From positions 1 through 9,611 of the forward strand of contig JAAHIC010000112.1 in assembly GCA_010671965.1 (NCBI GenBank): a DNA stretch of 9,611 nt, written 5' to 3'. The stretch comes from Leptolyngbya sp. SIO4C5. GTDB taxonomy: Bacteria > Cyanobacteriota > Cyanobacteriia > Phormidesmidales > Phormidesmidaceae. The translations under genes and the position numbers were made by a program. Shown in pieces: positions 1 to 6,226 of this stretch. The stretch's first letter is position 1. Each line of letters begins with the position of its first letter. The notes below the pieces were generated by a model, which was not told where the DNA came from, searched no databases, and saw nothing but the letters and a program-made list of their open reading frames with translations.

Positions 1-162
1 TTCAGTCGTATGCTCTTCCGCTCTCATTTCCACCAAAACCCGTAGATTAATCTTGCCGTGCCGCAGATACTCAATCACCGCCTTGAGCACCTGCGCAATC
101 AGACAGGCAATTAGCGCTACTAAAAGCACATGATTATCCAAGATTTCGCTAACGTCCTGCAT
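1..162 (-). CDS. Divergent PAP2 (DUF212) family membrane protein, N-terminal part only
   Basis: This is the first 54 codons of a minus-strand gene that runs off the left end. The protein starts MQDVSEILDNHVLLVALIAC and continues through a hydrophobic helix (about residues 12-30) to KINLRVLVE at residues 38-45. That is the usual opening of divergent-PAP2 (DUF212) proteins, small integral membrane proteins distantly related to PAP2 phosphatases; their exact reaction is not established. In the family the next residues are normally TGGMPSSHSA, the start of the phosphatase-like motif. Here residues 46-54 read MRAEEHTTE instead, and the DNA under them resembles a sequencing adapter, so they are probably not genuine. 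The ATG at 160-162 is favoured because a GAGG ribosome-binding site overlaps the crtE stop codon just upstream. The gene begins 10 bp after crtE, which suggests co-transcription and translational coupling. The family call is firm for residues 1-45. Confidence 0.8.
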   Translation of the reverse strand, partial: MQDVSEILDNHVLLVALIACLIAQVLKAVIEYLRHGKINLRVLVEMRAEEHTTE

Positions 163-172
163 GTAGCCAACC

Positions 173-1093
173 TCAATGTGTACGAGCTGTGATGTAGTCT
201 GCAAGCGCTGCCAGAGGTCGCTTGTAGTCGCCAAAAGATTGTAATTCTTGCTTAGCGGCTTCCACTAGCTGCTGGGCCTGTTGCTTAGATTCCTCAAGGC
301 CCCAAAGGCTAGGATAAGTCACCTTTTGCGCTTGCACATCTTTACCAATAGATTTGCCCAGTTCTTCCTGCGTGGAAGTGATGTCTAAAATGTCATCCAC
401 AATTTGAAATGCCAGGCCGATTCGCTGGGCATAGCCCGATAGCCGCTCAATATCGCTCTGGGGCGCTCCCGCCAGCATCGCCCCTGAAACCACCGAGGCT
501 TCTAGCAGCGCCGCCGTTTTGTGCATATGGATAAAGTTCAGCGTTTCCACCCCTACCTCAGATTTACCCTCTGACTCTAGATCTACAATTTGCCCCCCAA
601 CTAAACCTGCCGCCCCCGCTGCTCGGCCCAAGTGAGCTACAACGCGCAAGATGCGCTCAGCCGGGACATCCTGAGTTTGGGTGGCAATAAACTCAAAGGC
701 ATAAGCCAGCAGCGCATCCCCTGCCAAGATGGCAATATCTTCGCCGTAAACCTTGTGATTGGTGGGCTGGCCGCGCCGAAAGTCGTCGTTATCCATTGCG
801 GGCAGGTCGTCGTGGATTAGCGACATGGTGTGGATCATTTCCAAGGCGCAGGCGGTGGGCATTGCGATCGCAGGCGTCCCACCCGCCAGCTCAGCCGTCG
901 CCAAGCACAAAATAGGCCGCAAGCGCTTGCCCCCCGCCATCAGCGAGTAGCGCATCGACTCATAAATGCGCTCAGGATAAACCACAGCGATCGCCTGCTC
1001 TAGCGCCGCCTCTACCTGCTGCTTGCGATCGCTCAGATAGGCTGACAGATCGAAGGGCGTCGTTTGGGAATGGGTGGTATTGGATAGCACCAT
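173..1093 (-). CDS. crtE: Geranylgeranyl diphosphate synthase (CrtE)
   Basis: This cytosolic trans-prenyltransferase condenses isopentenyl diphosphate with allylic diphosphates up to the C20 product, the precursor of carotenoids, the phytyl tail and quinone side chains. The 306-residue protein shows the family signatures in order: GGKRLRP (54-60), the first Asp-rich motif DDLPAMD (95-101), and the second Asp-rich motif DDILD (233-237); these Asp residues bind the Mg2+-diphosphate. The four residues in the first motif and the neighbouring text [15 protein letters not shown] match plant-plastid and cyanobacterial C20 synthases. Met lies five residues before the first Asp, where E. coli FPP synthase (IspA) has Tyr, which favours a C20 over a C15 product. 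Length is normal. The gene lies 50 bp after folD and 10 bp before a DUF212 gene on the same strand. The ATG at 1091-1093 lacks a strong ribosome-binding site; another upstream ATG meets a stop after four codons. Confidence 0.97.
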   Translation of the reverse strand: MVLSNTTHSQTTPFDLSAYLSDRKQQVEAALEQAIAVVYPERIYESMRYSLMAGGKRLRPILCLATAELAGGTPAIAMPTACALEMIHTMSLIHDDLPAMDNDDFRRGQPTNHKVYGEDIAILAGDALLAYAFEFIATQTQDVPAERILRVVAHLGRAAGAAGLVGGQIVDLESEGKSEVGVETLNFIHMHKTAALLEASVVSGAMLAGAPQSDIERLSGYAQRIGLAFQIVDDILDITSTQEELGKSIGKDVQAQKVTYPSLWGLEESKQQAQQLVEAAKQELQSFGDYKRPLAALADYITARTH

Positions 1094-1115
1094 TGGGTTT
1101 AACTCGCGGTCATTT

Positions 1116-1143
1116 CTATCTACAGGAGAAGCTAGCTAGATAG
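1116..1143 (-). repeat. 7-bp inverted repeat in the folD-crtE gap
   Basis: CTATCTA (1116-1122) and TAGATAG (1137-1143) are perfect inverse complements separated by 14 bases. In the minus-strand transcript this would make a hairpin directly after the folD stop codon and about 22 nt before the crtE start codon. The region also holds the self-complementary hexamer TAGCTA twice (1133-1138 and 1141-1146). No run of T follows on the minus strand, so it is not a standard terminator. It could be an RNA-processing or stability site, or chance. Confidence 0.3.
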
Positions 1144-2022
1144 CTAAAATTCGGCGTCAATGCCGTGCTGTCTACAGTAGCTCCATACTGTATTTTGCAA
1201 CAGCATGGTCACAGTCATCGGCCCCACCCCTTTCGGAACAGGGGTAATAGCGCCCGCAATTGGCTCAACTGAGTCAAAATCAACATCTCCAACCAGGCGT
1301 GACTGCCCCTCTGCATCGACGATACGATTGATCCCCACGTCAATAATGGTACTACCGGGCTTCACCCTCTCAGCGCTGATCAGCCCCGGTCGGCCAATCG
1401 CGACCACTAAAATATCAGCCGCGCGGGTCAGACTAGCCAGATCCTGCGATCGCGAGTGGGCAATAGTCACCGTGGCGTTGGCCTCCAGCAGCATCAGCGC
1501 CATCGGCTTACCCACCAAAATGCTGCGGCCCAAAATCACCGCCTGCTTGCCTGCTGGGTCAATTTCGTAAGCCTTGAGCAAACGCATGACGCCGGCAGGC
1601 GTACAGCTTCTCAGCCCTATCTCCTGACGGACTAAACGGCCCAAATTAGTGGGGTGCAGGCCATCTACATCTTTGCGCGGCTCAATCTCATTTAGCAGGG
1701 CTACATCATCGAGATTCGCAGGCAGGGGAAGCTGGACTAAAATGCCATCAATCCGCTCATCTTGGTTGAGCTGGTGAATAATCCGGGTAAGGTCTGCCTG
1801 GCTGGTAGAAGTTGGAAGCTGCTGACCGAACGAGGCAATGCCAACGCGATCGCAGGCCCGTTCCTTGTTGCGAACATAGGCAGCGCTGGCTGGATTGTCC
1901 CCCACCATCAGAACGGCTAAGCCCGGCGGTCTGCCTAACTGCGGCTCTAAGGTCTGAATTTTTTCCCGGAGCTGAGACTGAATTTGCTGAGCCAGAGATT
2001 TGCCGTCGAGAATCTGCGCCAT
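1144..2022 (-). CDS. folD: Bifunctional methylenetetrahydrofolate dehydrogenase / methenyltetrahydrofolate cyclohydrolase (FolD)
   Basis: FolD interconverts 5,10-methylene-, 5,10-methenyl- and 10-formyl-tetrahydrofolate in the cytosol, using NADP, and so supplies one-carbon units for purines and formyl-Met. I start it at the ATG at 2020-2022, giving 292 residues and the usual opening MAQILDGK. The frame is open ten codons further to a TTG at 2052, but that extension has no family match and would overlap the divergent gene. Visible motifs are the folate/catalytic segment AAYVRNK with Tyr49 and Lys53, [10 protein letters not shown] (92-101), the KDVDGLHP segment (117-124), the nucleotide-binding GRSILVGKP (165-173), and PKGVGPMT (263-270). 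The last motif is usually PGGVGPMT, so Lys264 replaces a common Gly. Length is normal. It is the first gene of the folD-crtE-DUF212 run. Any promoter must lie inside or beyond the start of the divergent lipoprotein gene, because only 23 bp separate the two. Confidence 0.96.
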   Translation of the reverse strand: MAQILDGKSLAQQIQSQLREKIQTLEPQLGRPPGLAVLMVGDNPASAAYVRNKERACDRVGIASFGQQLPTSTSQADLTRIIHQLNQDERIDGILVQLPLPANLDDVALLNEIEPRKDVDGLHPTNLGRLVRQEIGLRSCTPAGVMRLLKAYEIDPAGKQAVILGRSILVGKPMALMLLEANATVTIAHSRSQDLASLTRAADILVVAIGRPGLISAERVKPGSTIIDVGINRIVDAEGQSRLVGDVDFDSVEPIAGAITPVPKGVGPMTVTMLLQNTVWSYCRQHGIDAEF

Positions 2023-2045
2023 ACTAAACTGTGCATAGGTGAGCA

Positions 2046-2534
2046 ATGACAACCAAAATTGCAGCCATTTCTAAAAAAGGCCCTGCTCTAGTTTCTCACG
2101 TCACTTTTCGGCATCGCCCTTATTCAATCTTACGCGCCTATCGGGTCTGTTTGGCGCTGGGCTTGGGGGTATTGCTCGCTGGCGTGTCGGGCTGCGGCCT
2201 AGCGGGAGACAGTAATCCGATTGCCGATCTGTCAGTCCCCGCGCCGATGCGGCTGACGGGGCGAATTGAAGCGATCGCCGATATTCACAATCAGCCCCTT
2301 TCTGGCGATCCGGTTTATCTCCGTGGCAAAGTGCAGCAGCACGTACCGCTGCTAGACGGCTGGATTTATCAGCTCCAAGATGAGACGGGTCTAGTTTGGG
2401 TCGTCACTCAAGCCGAAAAACCTGCCCTGGGCGCAGAAATCACCGTGAAAGGGCAGGTCAGACAGGAAAATATTCAAATTGTCGATCAGACCTCAGACGA
2501 GCGCTACATCGAAGAAATTGAGCAGATTAAATAA
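2046..2534 (+). CDS. Predicted lipoprotein with OB-fold-like domain, function unknown
   Basis: The 162-residue protein has a long basic N-terminal stretch (1-33) and then a hydrophobic segment ending in a lipobox, VSGC, with Cys50 as the predicted lipidation site. Maturation would leave about 113 residues anchored to a membrane facing the periplasm or thylakoid lumen. The mature part has a beta-rich pattern (RLTGRIEAI 69-77, VYLRGKV 90-96, [15 protein letters not shown] 106-120, [11 protein letters not shown] 131-141) that looks like the five-stranded OB folds of small exported proteins; this is my reading of the pattern, not a sequence match. No catalytic motif is visible. The ATG at 2046 is the only Met before residue 68. 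It makes an unusually long n-region of 33 residues, so a later non-ATG start is possible. The gene is divergent from folD (23-bp gap) and convergent with the 105-residue gene (15-bp gap). Confidence 0.75.
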   Translation: MTTKIAAISKKGPALVSHVTFRHRPYSILRAYRVCLALGLGVLLAGVSGCGLAGDSNPIADLSVPAPMRLTGRIEAIADIHNQPLSGDPVYLRGKVQQHVPLLDGWIYQLQDETGLVWVVTQAEKPALGAEITVKGQVRQENIQIVDQTSDERYIEEIEQIK

Positions 2535-2549
2535 GAACTGTTCAAAGCG

Positions 2550-2867
2550 CTAGTTGCGGCCCAGAGGATTGTGAATAATCTGGGTTTCTTCGGCAAAATC
2601 GCTGATTTCCAAAGGCCAGTAGGAAGTGGTGTAAACCTCTCCGTCTGCCGGACAGAGAGAAATATCTGCTGCCTGACCGCCGTTTGCTATCAGGTAGCTG
2701 TTGAGAATTTGCTGAGCTTCATGTTTAGATTTCACCACGTAGCCCACCATAAAGCAGTAGGGCTTACTGGCAGGACTCTCCGGAGCGGCTGGCTCCCAAA
2801 TTTCTAGCCGATATCCCTCTTTTTTAGGGGTCAAACGATAGCAGACGGTATGAGATTTCAGGAACAT
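2550..2867 (-). CDS. Conserved-looking hypothetical protein, 105 residues
   Basis: I do not recognise this family. The protein has no signal peptide or membrane segment and should be soluble and cytosolic. It has an early basic part (YRLTPKKEGYRLEIWEP, 11-27), a probable beta strand CFMVGYVV (38-45), a helical stretch with SKHEAQQILNSYLI (47-60) and an aromatic C-terminal third (YTTSYWPLEISDFAEE, 79-94). The alternation suggests a small alpha/beta fold. It starts at the ATG at 2865-2867 with no clear ribosome-binding site. It follows the carotenoid oxygenase on the same strand after 75 bp, so it may be the last gene of a transporter-oxygenase-105-residue unit, though that gap could also hold its own promoter. 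The coding call rests on the sensible composition, the tight fit between neighbours and the lack of a better frame on the other strand. Confidence 0.7.
   Translation of the reverse strand: MFLKSHTVCYRLTPKKEGYRLEIWEPAAPESPASKPYCFMVGYVVKSKHEAQQILNSYLIANGGQAADISLCPADGEVYTTSYWPLEISDFAEETQIIHNPLGRN
2560..2587 (+). terminator. Possible intrinsic terminator for the lipoprotein gene
   Basis: CCCAGA (2560-2565) pairs with TCTGGG (2579-2584), and inside this ATT (2568-2570) pairs with AAT (2574-2576) after a GG/AA internal loop. TTTCTT follows on the plus strand. It lies 26 bp after the lipoprotein stop codon and would have to work inside the 3' end of the convergent 105-residue gene. The stem is short and interrupted and the T-run is broken by a C, so this is only a candidate. 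Confidence 0.3.
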
Positions 2868-2942
2868 AATTAAGCGCTAGGGGTATAGACCACAAGCCTT
2901 ATCACACAATCGCTTCTAGTATGCCCAGCTCTGTCTGACTAA

Positions 2943-4445
2943 TTATCCGGCTACGGTCGAGGGGCCGAAGTATTGATAGGTAAAGCTGCCGTGGAGGCCG
3001 TAAGGAACGTGGTGATTCAGCTTCAGCCTGGCAATTGGCCCCTGATCGATTGCCTGGGCCGAGAGAATGGCTAGCTCTGAGCAGCGCCGCTCAGCGTCAT
3101 AGAGCAGGATGAGTACCCAGCCGTCGTCTTCCGCTGTCCCACCCGGTCGAGCTATAAACAGCGGTTCGCCGGTAAAGCCTCTGGGAGCTGCGCTCCAGAT
3201 TTGTTCCTCTCCGGTAACGAGATCGCGCTTCAAGACGGCCTGCAGTGGGGCGTTGCCGCTAGGAGCATCCGCCGCCCCTAAATAGACAAAGCGATAAGGC
3301 TGGCCGACCTGGTCGCTGTGGAGGCTGGGAAATTCGCAGCAGCGCTGAATCAAGCTTTCAGAGGTAGCCGTTTCTGCCTCAAGATCGAGGGCGAAGCGCC
3401 AGAGCTGACCTTCAGGAACGGCGGAGAAATCTACCTGCTTATAGCTGCTATCTTCTTCTACGGTGGGAAAATCGGTGTAACAAATAGAATCTACGTAGAC
3501 CTTGCCGTCTTGCTCAAAGGCATTGGCGTGGTGGAAGACAAAGCAGGGATCTGTCTCAATAATTTTTACTTCGCCCTGACCGCTACGAGGAATCAGAATC
3601 ACCTTTGTGGGAGCTGTGGCGTCAAACTGAATGCACTCAGCCGCGCCCTTAAAGCCGAACAAATAGGGCAGCGGATTGAAGCTAACCGGATTTTGGAAGA
3701 AGATGGCGTAGTGGGGCGTGATGGCAAAGTCGTGCAGGAAGGCAAAGCCGGAAACTGAGTGGCTATGCTGGTTGATCAGCTGCCCCAGCGGATTGAACTC
3801 GTAAAGGGTGATGGTGGTGGAAAGGCCCGGTTTGACCGCAAAGTTGACCAGGCAAGGCTCGCCGCCGGCGCGATCGCAGCTCGGATCAACCTTGGGATGG
3901 GCGGCAAAGGCAGATCCTTCCTGCAGCACCCCATCTAGGTAATCAATCCCTAGCGTCTCTAAAGTACGCGGATCGAGCCGGTGGGGTTCAGCCGCTTCCC
4001 ACAGCGCCAGCAGCTTACCGCCCCAGTGAATCACGTTGGTATTGGCAATGTTTTTCAGCCGCAGGTCAAAGGCATTGGCTAGCCAGCCTCCCGGCTTCTG
4101 GGTGCCAAAGACGCCGCGATAGAGGGGTTTTTCAGCCTTTTGCTCCTCGACATAGCCCTGGGTGCGGACGAAGCGGTTGCAGTAGTGGGCGCGACCTTTA
4201 GAAATGGCGATCGCGTTGATCATGCCGTCGCCGTCGAAGGGATGGCGAATGTCGTAGCCGTGAATGTCTAGCAGGCCAGGGCCGTTGCGGAAGTAGGTAC
4301 CTTCTAGCTCTGGCGGAATCTGGCCCTCAATCTCTTCGATCCAGTAGTCAAATTCTTGCGGCTGAGAGCGATAACCGCTGCGCCAGTCATCCATTTCAAA
4401 AGACTGATGGGACAGGGTTTGCATCGGATTTTCAATGGACTGCAT
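2943..4445 (-). CDS. aco: Apocarotenoid-15,15'-oxygenase (carotenoid cleavage oxygenase, RPE65 superfamily)
   Basis: This Fe(II)-dependent oxygenase most likely cleaves the 15,15' double bond of apocarotenals such as apo-8'-carotenal to give retinal. It resembles the Synechocystis enzyme ACO/Diox1 throughout. The four iron-ligand histidines are present: His183 (AAHPK), His238 (FLHDF), His305 (FVFHHANAFE) and His485 (PYGLHGS). The three second-shell glutamates are also present: Glu150 (LALWE), Glu371 (CCEF) and Glu427 (FTGEP). These fall at, or one residue after, the ACO positions I recall (183, 238, 304, 484; 150, 370, 426), so the fit is very close. The opening EFDYWIEEIEG, the block FDGDGM (70-75) and KNIANTN (131-137) are also typical. 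Length is 500 residues against about 490. The enzyme is probably membrane-associated without a true transmembrane helix. The ATG at 4443-4445 has AGGT just upstream; Met8 is an alternative. It lies 89 bp after the folate/biopterin carrier gene. Confidence 0.95.
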   Translation of the reverse strand: MQSIENPMQTLSHQSFEMDDWRSGYRSQPQEFDYWIEEIEGQIPPELEGTYFRNGPGLLDIHGYDIRHPFDGDGMINAIAISKGRAHYCNRFVRTQGYVEEQKAEKPLYRGVFGTQKPGGWLANAFDLRLKNIANTNVIHWGGKLLALWEAAEPHRLDPRTLETLGIDYLDGVLQEGSAFAAHPKVDPSCDRAGGEPCLVNFAVKPGLSTTITLYEFNPLGQLINQHSHSVSGFAFLHDFAITPHYAIFFQNPVSFNPLPYLFGFKGAAECIQFDATAPTKVILIPRSGQGEVKIIETDPCFVFHHANAFEQDGKVYVDSICYTDFPTVEEDSSYKQVDFSAVPEGQLWRFALDLEAETATSESLIQRCCEFPSLHSDQVGQPYRFVYLGAADAPSGNAPLQAVLKRDLVTGEEQIWSAAPRGFTGEPLFIARPGGTAEDDGWVLILLYDAERRCSELAILSAQAIDQGPIARLKLNHHVPYGLHGSFTYQYFGPSTVAG

Positions 4446-4468
4446 GGCACCTACTGGAAGATTTATTA

Positions 4469-4503
4469 AGACATTAACGAAACTGAAACATTTTGTAATG
4501 TCT
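4469..4503. promoter_or_regulatory. 8-bp inverted repeat upstream of the carotenoid oxygenase
   Basis: AGACATTA (4469-4476) and TAATGTCT (4496-4503) are perfect inverse complements, 19 bases apart, centred about 40 bp upstream of the oxygenase start. A second, shorter pair overlaps it (ACATT at 4488-4492 with AATGT at 4497-4501). The position suits a repressor operator or a leader hairpin. The sequence does not match the NtcA consensus (GTA-N8-TAC) or another operator I can name. Confidence 0.3.
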
Positions 4504-4513
4504 CGGAAGATGT

Positions 4514-4521
4514 ATTTTATA
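4514..4521 (-). promoter_or_regulatory. Possible -10 element for the carotenoid oxygenase
   Basis: On the minus strand this reads TATAAAAT, close to the sigma-70 -10 consensus TATAAT, about 70 bp before the oxygenase ATG and inside the 89-bp gap after the transporter gene. No good -35 element stands 16-18 bp upstream, which would make it a -35-less cyanobacterial promoter if real. If used, the inverted repeat at 4469-4503 would lie just downstream of the transcription start. Confidence 0.3.
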
Positions 4522-4534
4522 GCGATCGCAGAAA

Positions 4535-5965
4535 TTATTGCGGGTCTAGCTCAACTCCCACGGGGACCGGCGCTTCAGTGGCCTGAGACTCCAGCGGGGA
4601 CATTTCTGCCGCTGTTGCCGCCCCCAGTGAAGGGACGGGGGTTGAGCCATCGGTCTGATCCTGCGCTGAGGCTTTGGGCAGGAGGAAAAGCAGAGGCAAG
4701 GGCAAAAGGGTGCTGAAATTCGTGATTAGTACCAGCAGCCACAGGCGATCAAAGTTGGTTTCCGTGACGCCCAGCCAGTGGGTCAGCAAAGCGCCAAACT
4801 CGTGGGAGAGCAGCCCTGCCAGATTGACAATAGACATCAGCAGGGCAAACAGGGTCGCTTCTACCCCCGGCGGACACAGCCGTGCTGACAGCACCAGCAC
4901 TGGCATAAAAGCAATTTCCCCCATCACCGTCAGCACCAGGCTGTCCCCCAGGCTGAACCAGTGATCGTCAATGCCCAGCGCCCGGTTAGTGTGAGTCACC
5001 AGCAGCAGCATGGTCAGGCCCAGCAGCGCCGACAGCACCGTAGACCAGGCAAAAATGCGGCGAAACGACACCGATCGCAAAAAGCGCTGAAAAATCCAGA
5101 TGCCTATTAAAGCCGCTACGCTAGTCACCAACCGCACCCGGCCCAAAAACTCTGGCTCAAAACCTAGCTCATTGGTAGTGAAGAAGAAGAAAGCCGCATC
5201 TGCCGTGGGTGTCGCCTGCCAGAGAAACAGAAACAGGGCCGGCATCCAAATAGCCTTTTGGCTAATTGCCCCCCAAAGCTGTTTTACCTGGGTGCGAACG
5301 ACGGCAAAGCTAGACGACTCGGTCACAGGCGTCTCCGCAATTAGCCCTGCCACCAGAGACACAATCAGGGGAAACACAGCCGTAATGCCGAAGATCACCC
5401 GCGTGCCGAACTGCTCTAGCAGCAGCCCGCCCAGATAGGCCGTAATCAATCCGCCCAGGGCAGAAGTTCCCCAAGCTAGAGACTGAATTGACCCGGCAGC
5501 GCTCTGAGTCTCCTGCCGTGCCCGCTCCACAATCAGCGAATCAATAATGACATCGCTAACCGCTACCGCTAGAGAACTGAGGGTAATCGCCGCGATCGCC
5601 GCCCCAGCCGTATTCACCACGGTCGCCATCGCCAGCCACGCCGCCGCCCCCAGCAGCCCCGACAAAATCAGGTAGGGCCGCCGCCGATAGCCAAAGATAG
5701 GCAGGCCATCTGAAATAAAGCCAAAGAGCGGCTTAATCGTCCAGGGCAGCGTCGCAATTCCCGTCATGGCCGCCACCTCAGCAGGCGTCAGCCCAATGCT
5801 GTCCTTCAGAAAAAAGCTCACCGCCAAGCGAGCCAACCCCACAATTCCCTGGACAAAATAGACCAGCAGAATCGCCGTCAGCTCCAAAGTCAGCGGCTGG
5901 CCCAGCAAAATCCGCTTCTCGACAAAGGCTTTGACGCGATCGCGATTGGGGACAGAAAGACTCAT
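4535..5965 (-). CDS. Folate/biopterin family MFS transporter (BT1 family)
   Basis: This is a predicted inner-membrane carrier of the BT1 (folate-biopterin transporter) branch of the major facilitator superfamily, related to Synechocystis Slr0642 and the plastid folate carrier of plants. The 476-residue protein has about 12 hydrophobic segments between residues 25 and 430. Family signatures are visible: GFISDGLPIFGYRRRPY (82-98), the loop between helices 2 and 3; VSDVIIDSLIVERAR (136-150); and CPPGVEATLFALLMSIVNL (364-382). The cytosolic tail (431-476) is rich in Pro, Ala, Glu and Ser and looks unstructured. Substrate is inferred from the family; uptake of folates or related pterins is likely, but some members have other or unknown substrates. 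The ATG at 5963-5965 has no clear ribosome-binding site, and a 6-bp hairpin lies 10 nt upstream of it. It is the first gene of a minus-strand run with the oxygenase and the 105-residue gene, and is divergent from hspA. Confidence 0.9.
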   Translation of the reverse strand: MSLSVPNRDRVKAFVEKRILLGQPLTLELTAILLVYFVQGIVGLARLAVSFFLKDSIGLTPAEVAAMTGIATLPWTIKPLFGFISDGLPIFGYRRRPYLILSGLLGAAAWLAMATVVNTAGAAIAAITLSSLAVAVSDVIIDSLIVERARQETQSAAGSIQSLAWGTSALGGLITAYLGGLLLEQFGTRVIFGITAVFPLIVSLVAGLIAETPVTESSSFAVVRTQVKQLWGAISQKAIWMPALFLFLWQATPTADAAFFFFTTNELGFEPEFLGRVRLVTSVAALIGIWIFQRFLRSVSFRRIFAWSTVLSALLGLTMLLLVTHTNRALGIDDHWFSLGDSLVLTVMGEIAFMPVLVLSARLCPPGVEATLFALLMSIVNLAGLLSHEFGALLTHWLGVTETNFDRLWLLVLITNFSTLLPLPLLFLLPKASAQDQTDGSTPVPSLGAATAAEMSPLESQATEAPVPVGVELDPQ

Positions 5966-5975
5966 GCAGTTTAGC

Positions 5976-5992
5976 TAACGTCCAAAACGTTA
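5976..5992 (-). repeat. 6-bp inverted repeat just upstream of the transporter start
   Basis: TAACGT (5976-5981) and ACGTTA (5987-5992) are perfect inverse complements around a 5-base loop, 10 nt before the transporter ATG. In the minus-strand message the hairpin would stand where a ribosome-binding site is expected, and no purine-rich site is visible there. It could limit translation initiation or be a protein-binding site. Confidence 0.35.
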
Positions 5993-6029
5993 AGAAATGT
6001 CAACTGCTCCCCATGATAACGCCGTTCGA

Positions 6030-6156
6030 CTGCGCTCACGGCGAGCCCTTCTGTGACTGCGCTGATGGCGAGCCCTTCTGTAACTGCACTCACGGCGAGC
6101 CCTTCTGTAACTGCGCTTATGGTGAGCCCTTCTGTAACTGCGCTCACGGCGTCCCC
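6030..6156. repeat. 27-bp tandem repeat, four full copies and one partial
   Basis: Copies start at 6030, 6057, 6084, 6111 and 6138, each exactly 27 bp apart; the fifth diverges after about 16 bases. The unit begins CTGCGCTCACGG and ends GAGCCCTTCTGTRA. Copies differ at only a few positions: CTCACG, CTGATG, CTCACG, CTTATG and CTCACG at bases 5-10 of the unit, TGA or TAA at its end, and one G-to-A (GCG/GCA). The bases before the first copy (GTTCGACTGCGCTCA) resemble a widespread class of dispersed bacterial repeats containing TTCGACTGCGCTCA, so the array may be an expanded fragment of one. Because 27 is a multiple of three, several reading frames stay open on both strands; I regard these as by-products, not genes. 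Confidence 0.85.
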
Positions 6157-6226
6157 ATCCATTCGGCCCCGCCGACAACACCCTTATCCCTACTTCTCCA
6201 TCTCCCCTATACGGTCGAGGTTCGGT

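Noticed and set aside
1205..1570. 121-residue plus-strand ORF opposite folD
   Set aside because: It is a shadow of folD without any support of its own.
2023..2052. Ten-codon upstream extension of FolD from a TTG start
   Set aside because: It overlaps the start of the divergent gene and lacks family similarity; MAQILDGK at 2022 is the usual FolD start.
3318..3758. 146-residue ORF opposite the carotenoid oxygenase
   Set aside because: It is the complement of a well-supported gene and has no independent motif or ribosome-binding site.
6030..6156. CRISPR array
   Set aside because: The units are contiguous with no spacers, no cas genes are present and the period is exactly the repeat length.
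5990..6181. Minus-strand Arg-rich repeat ORF over the tandem array
   Set aside because: It is a second frame of the same array with a GTG start and no ribosome-binding site; the extreme Arg content is typical of a shadow frame.
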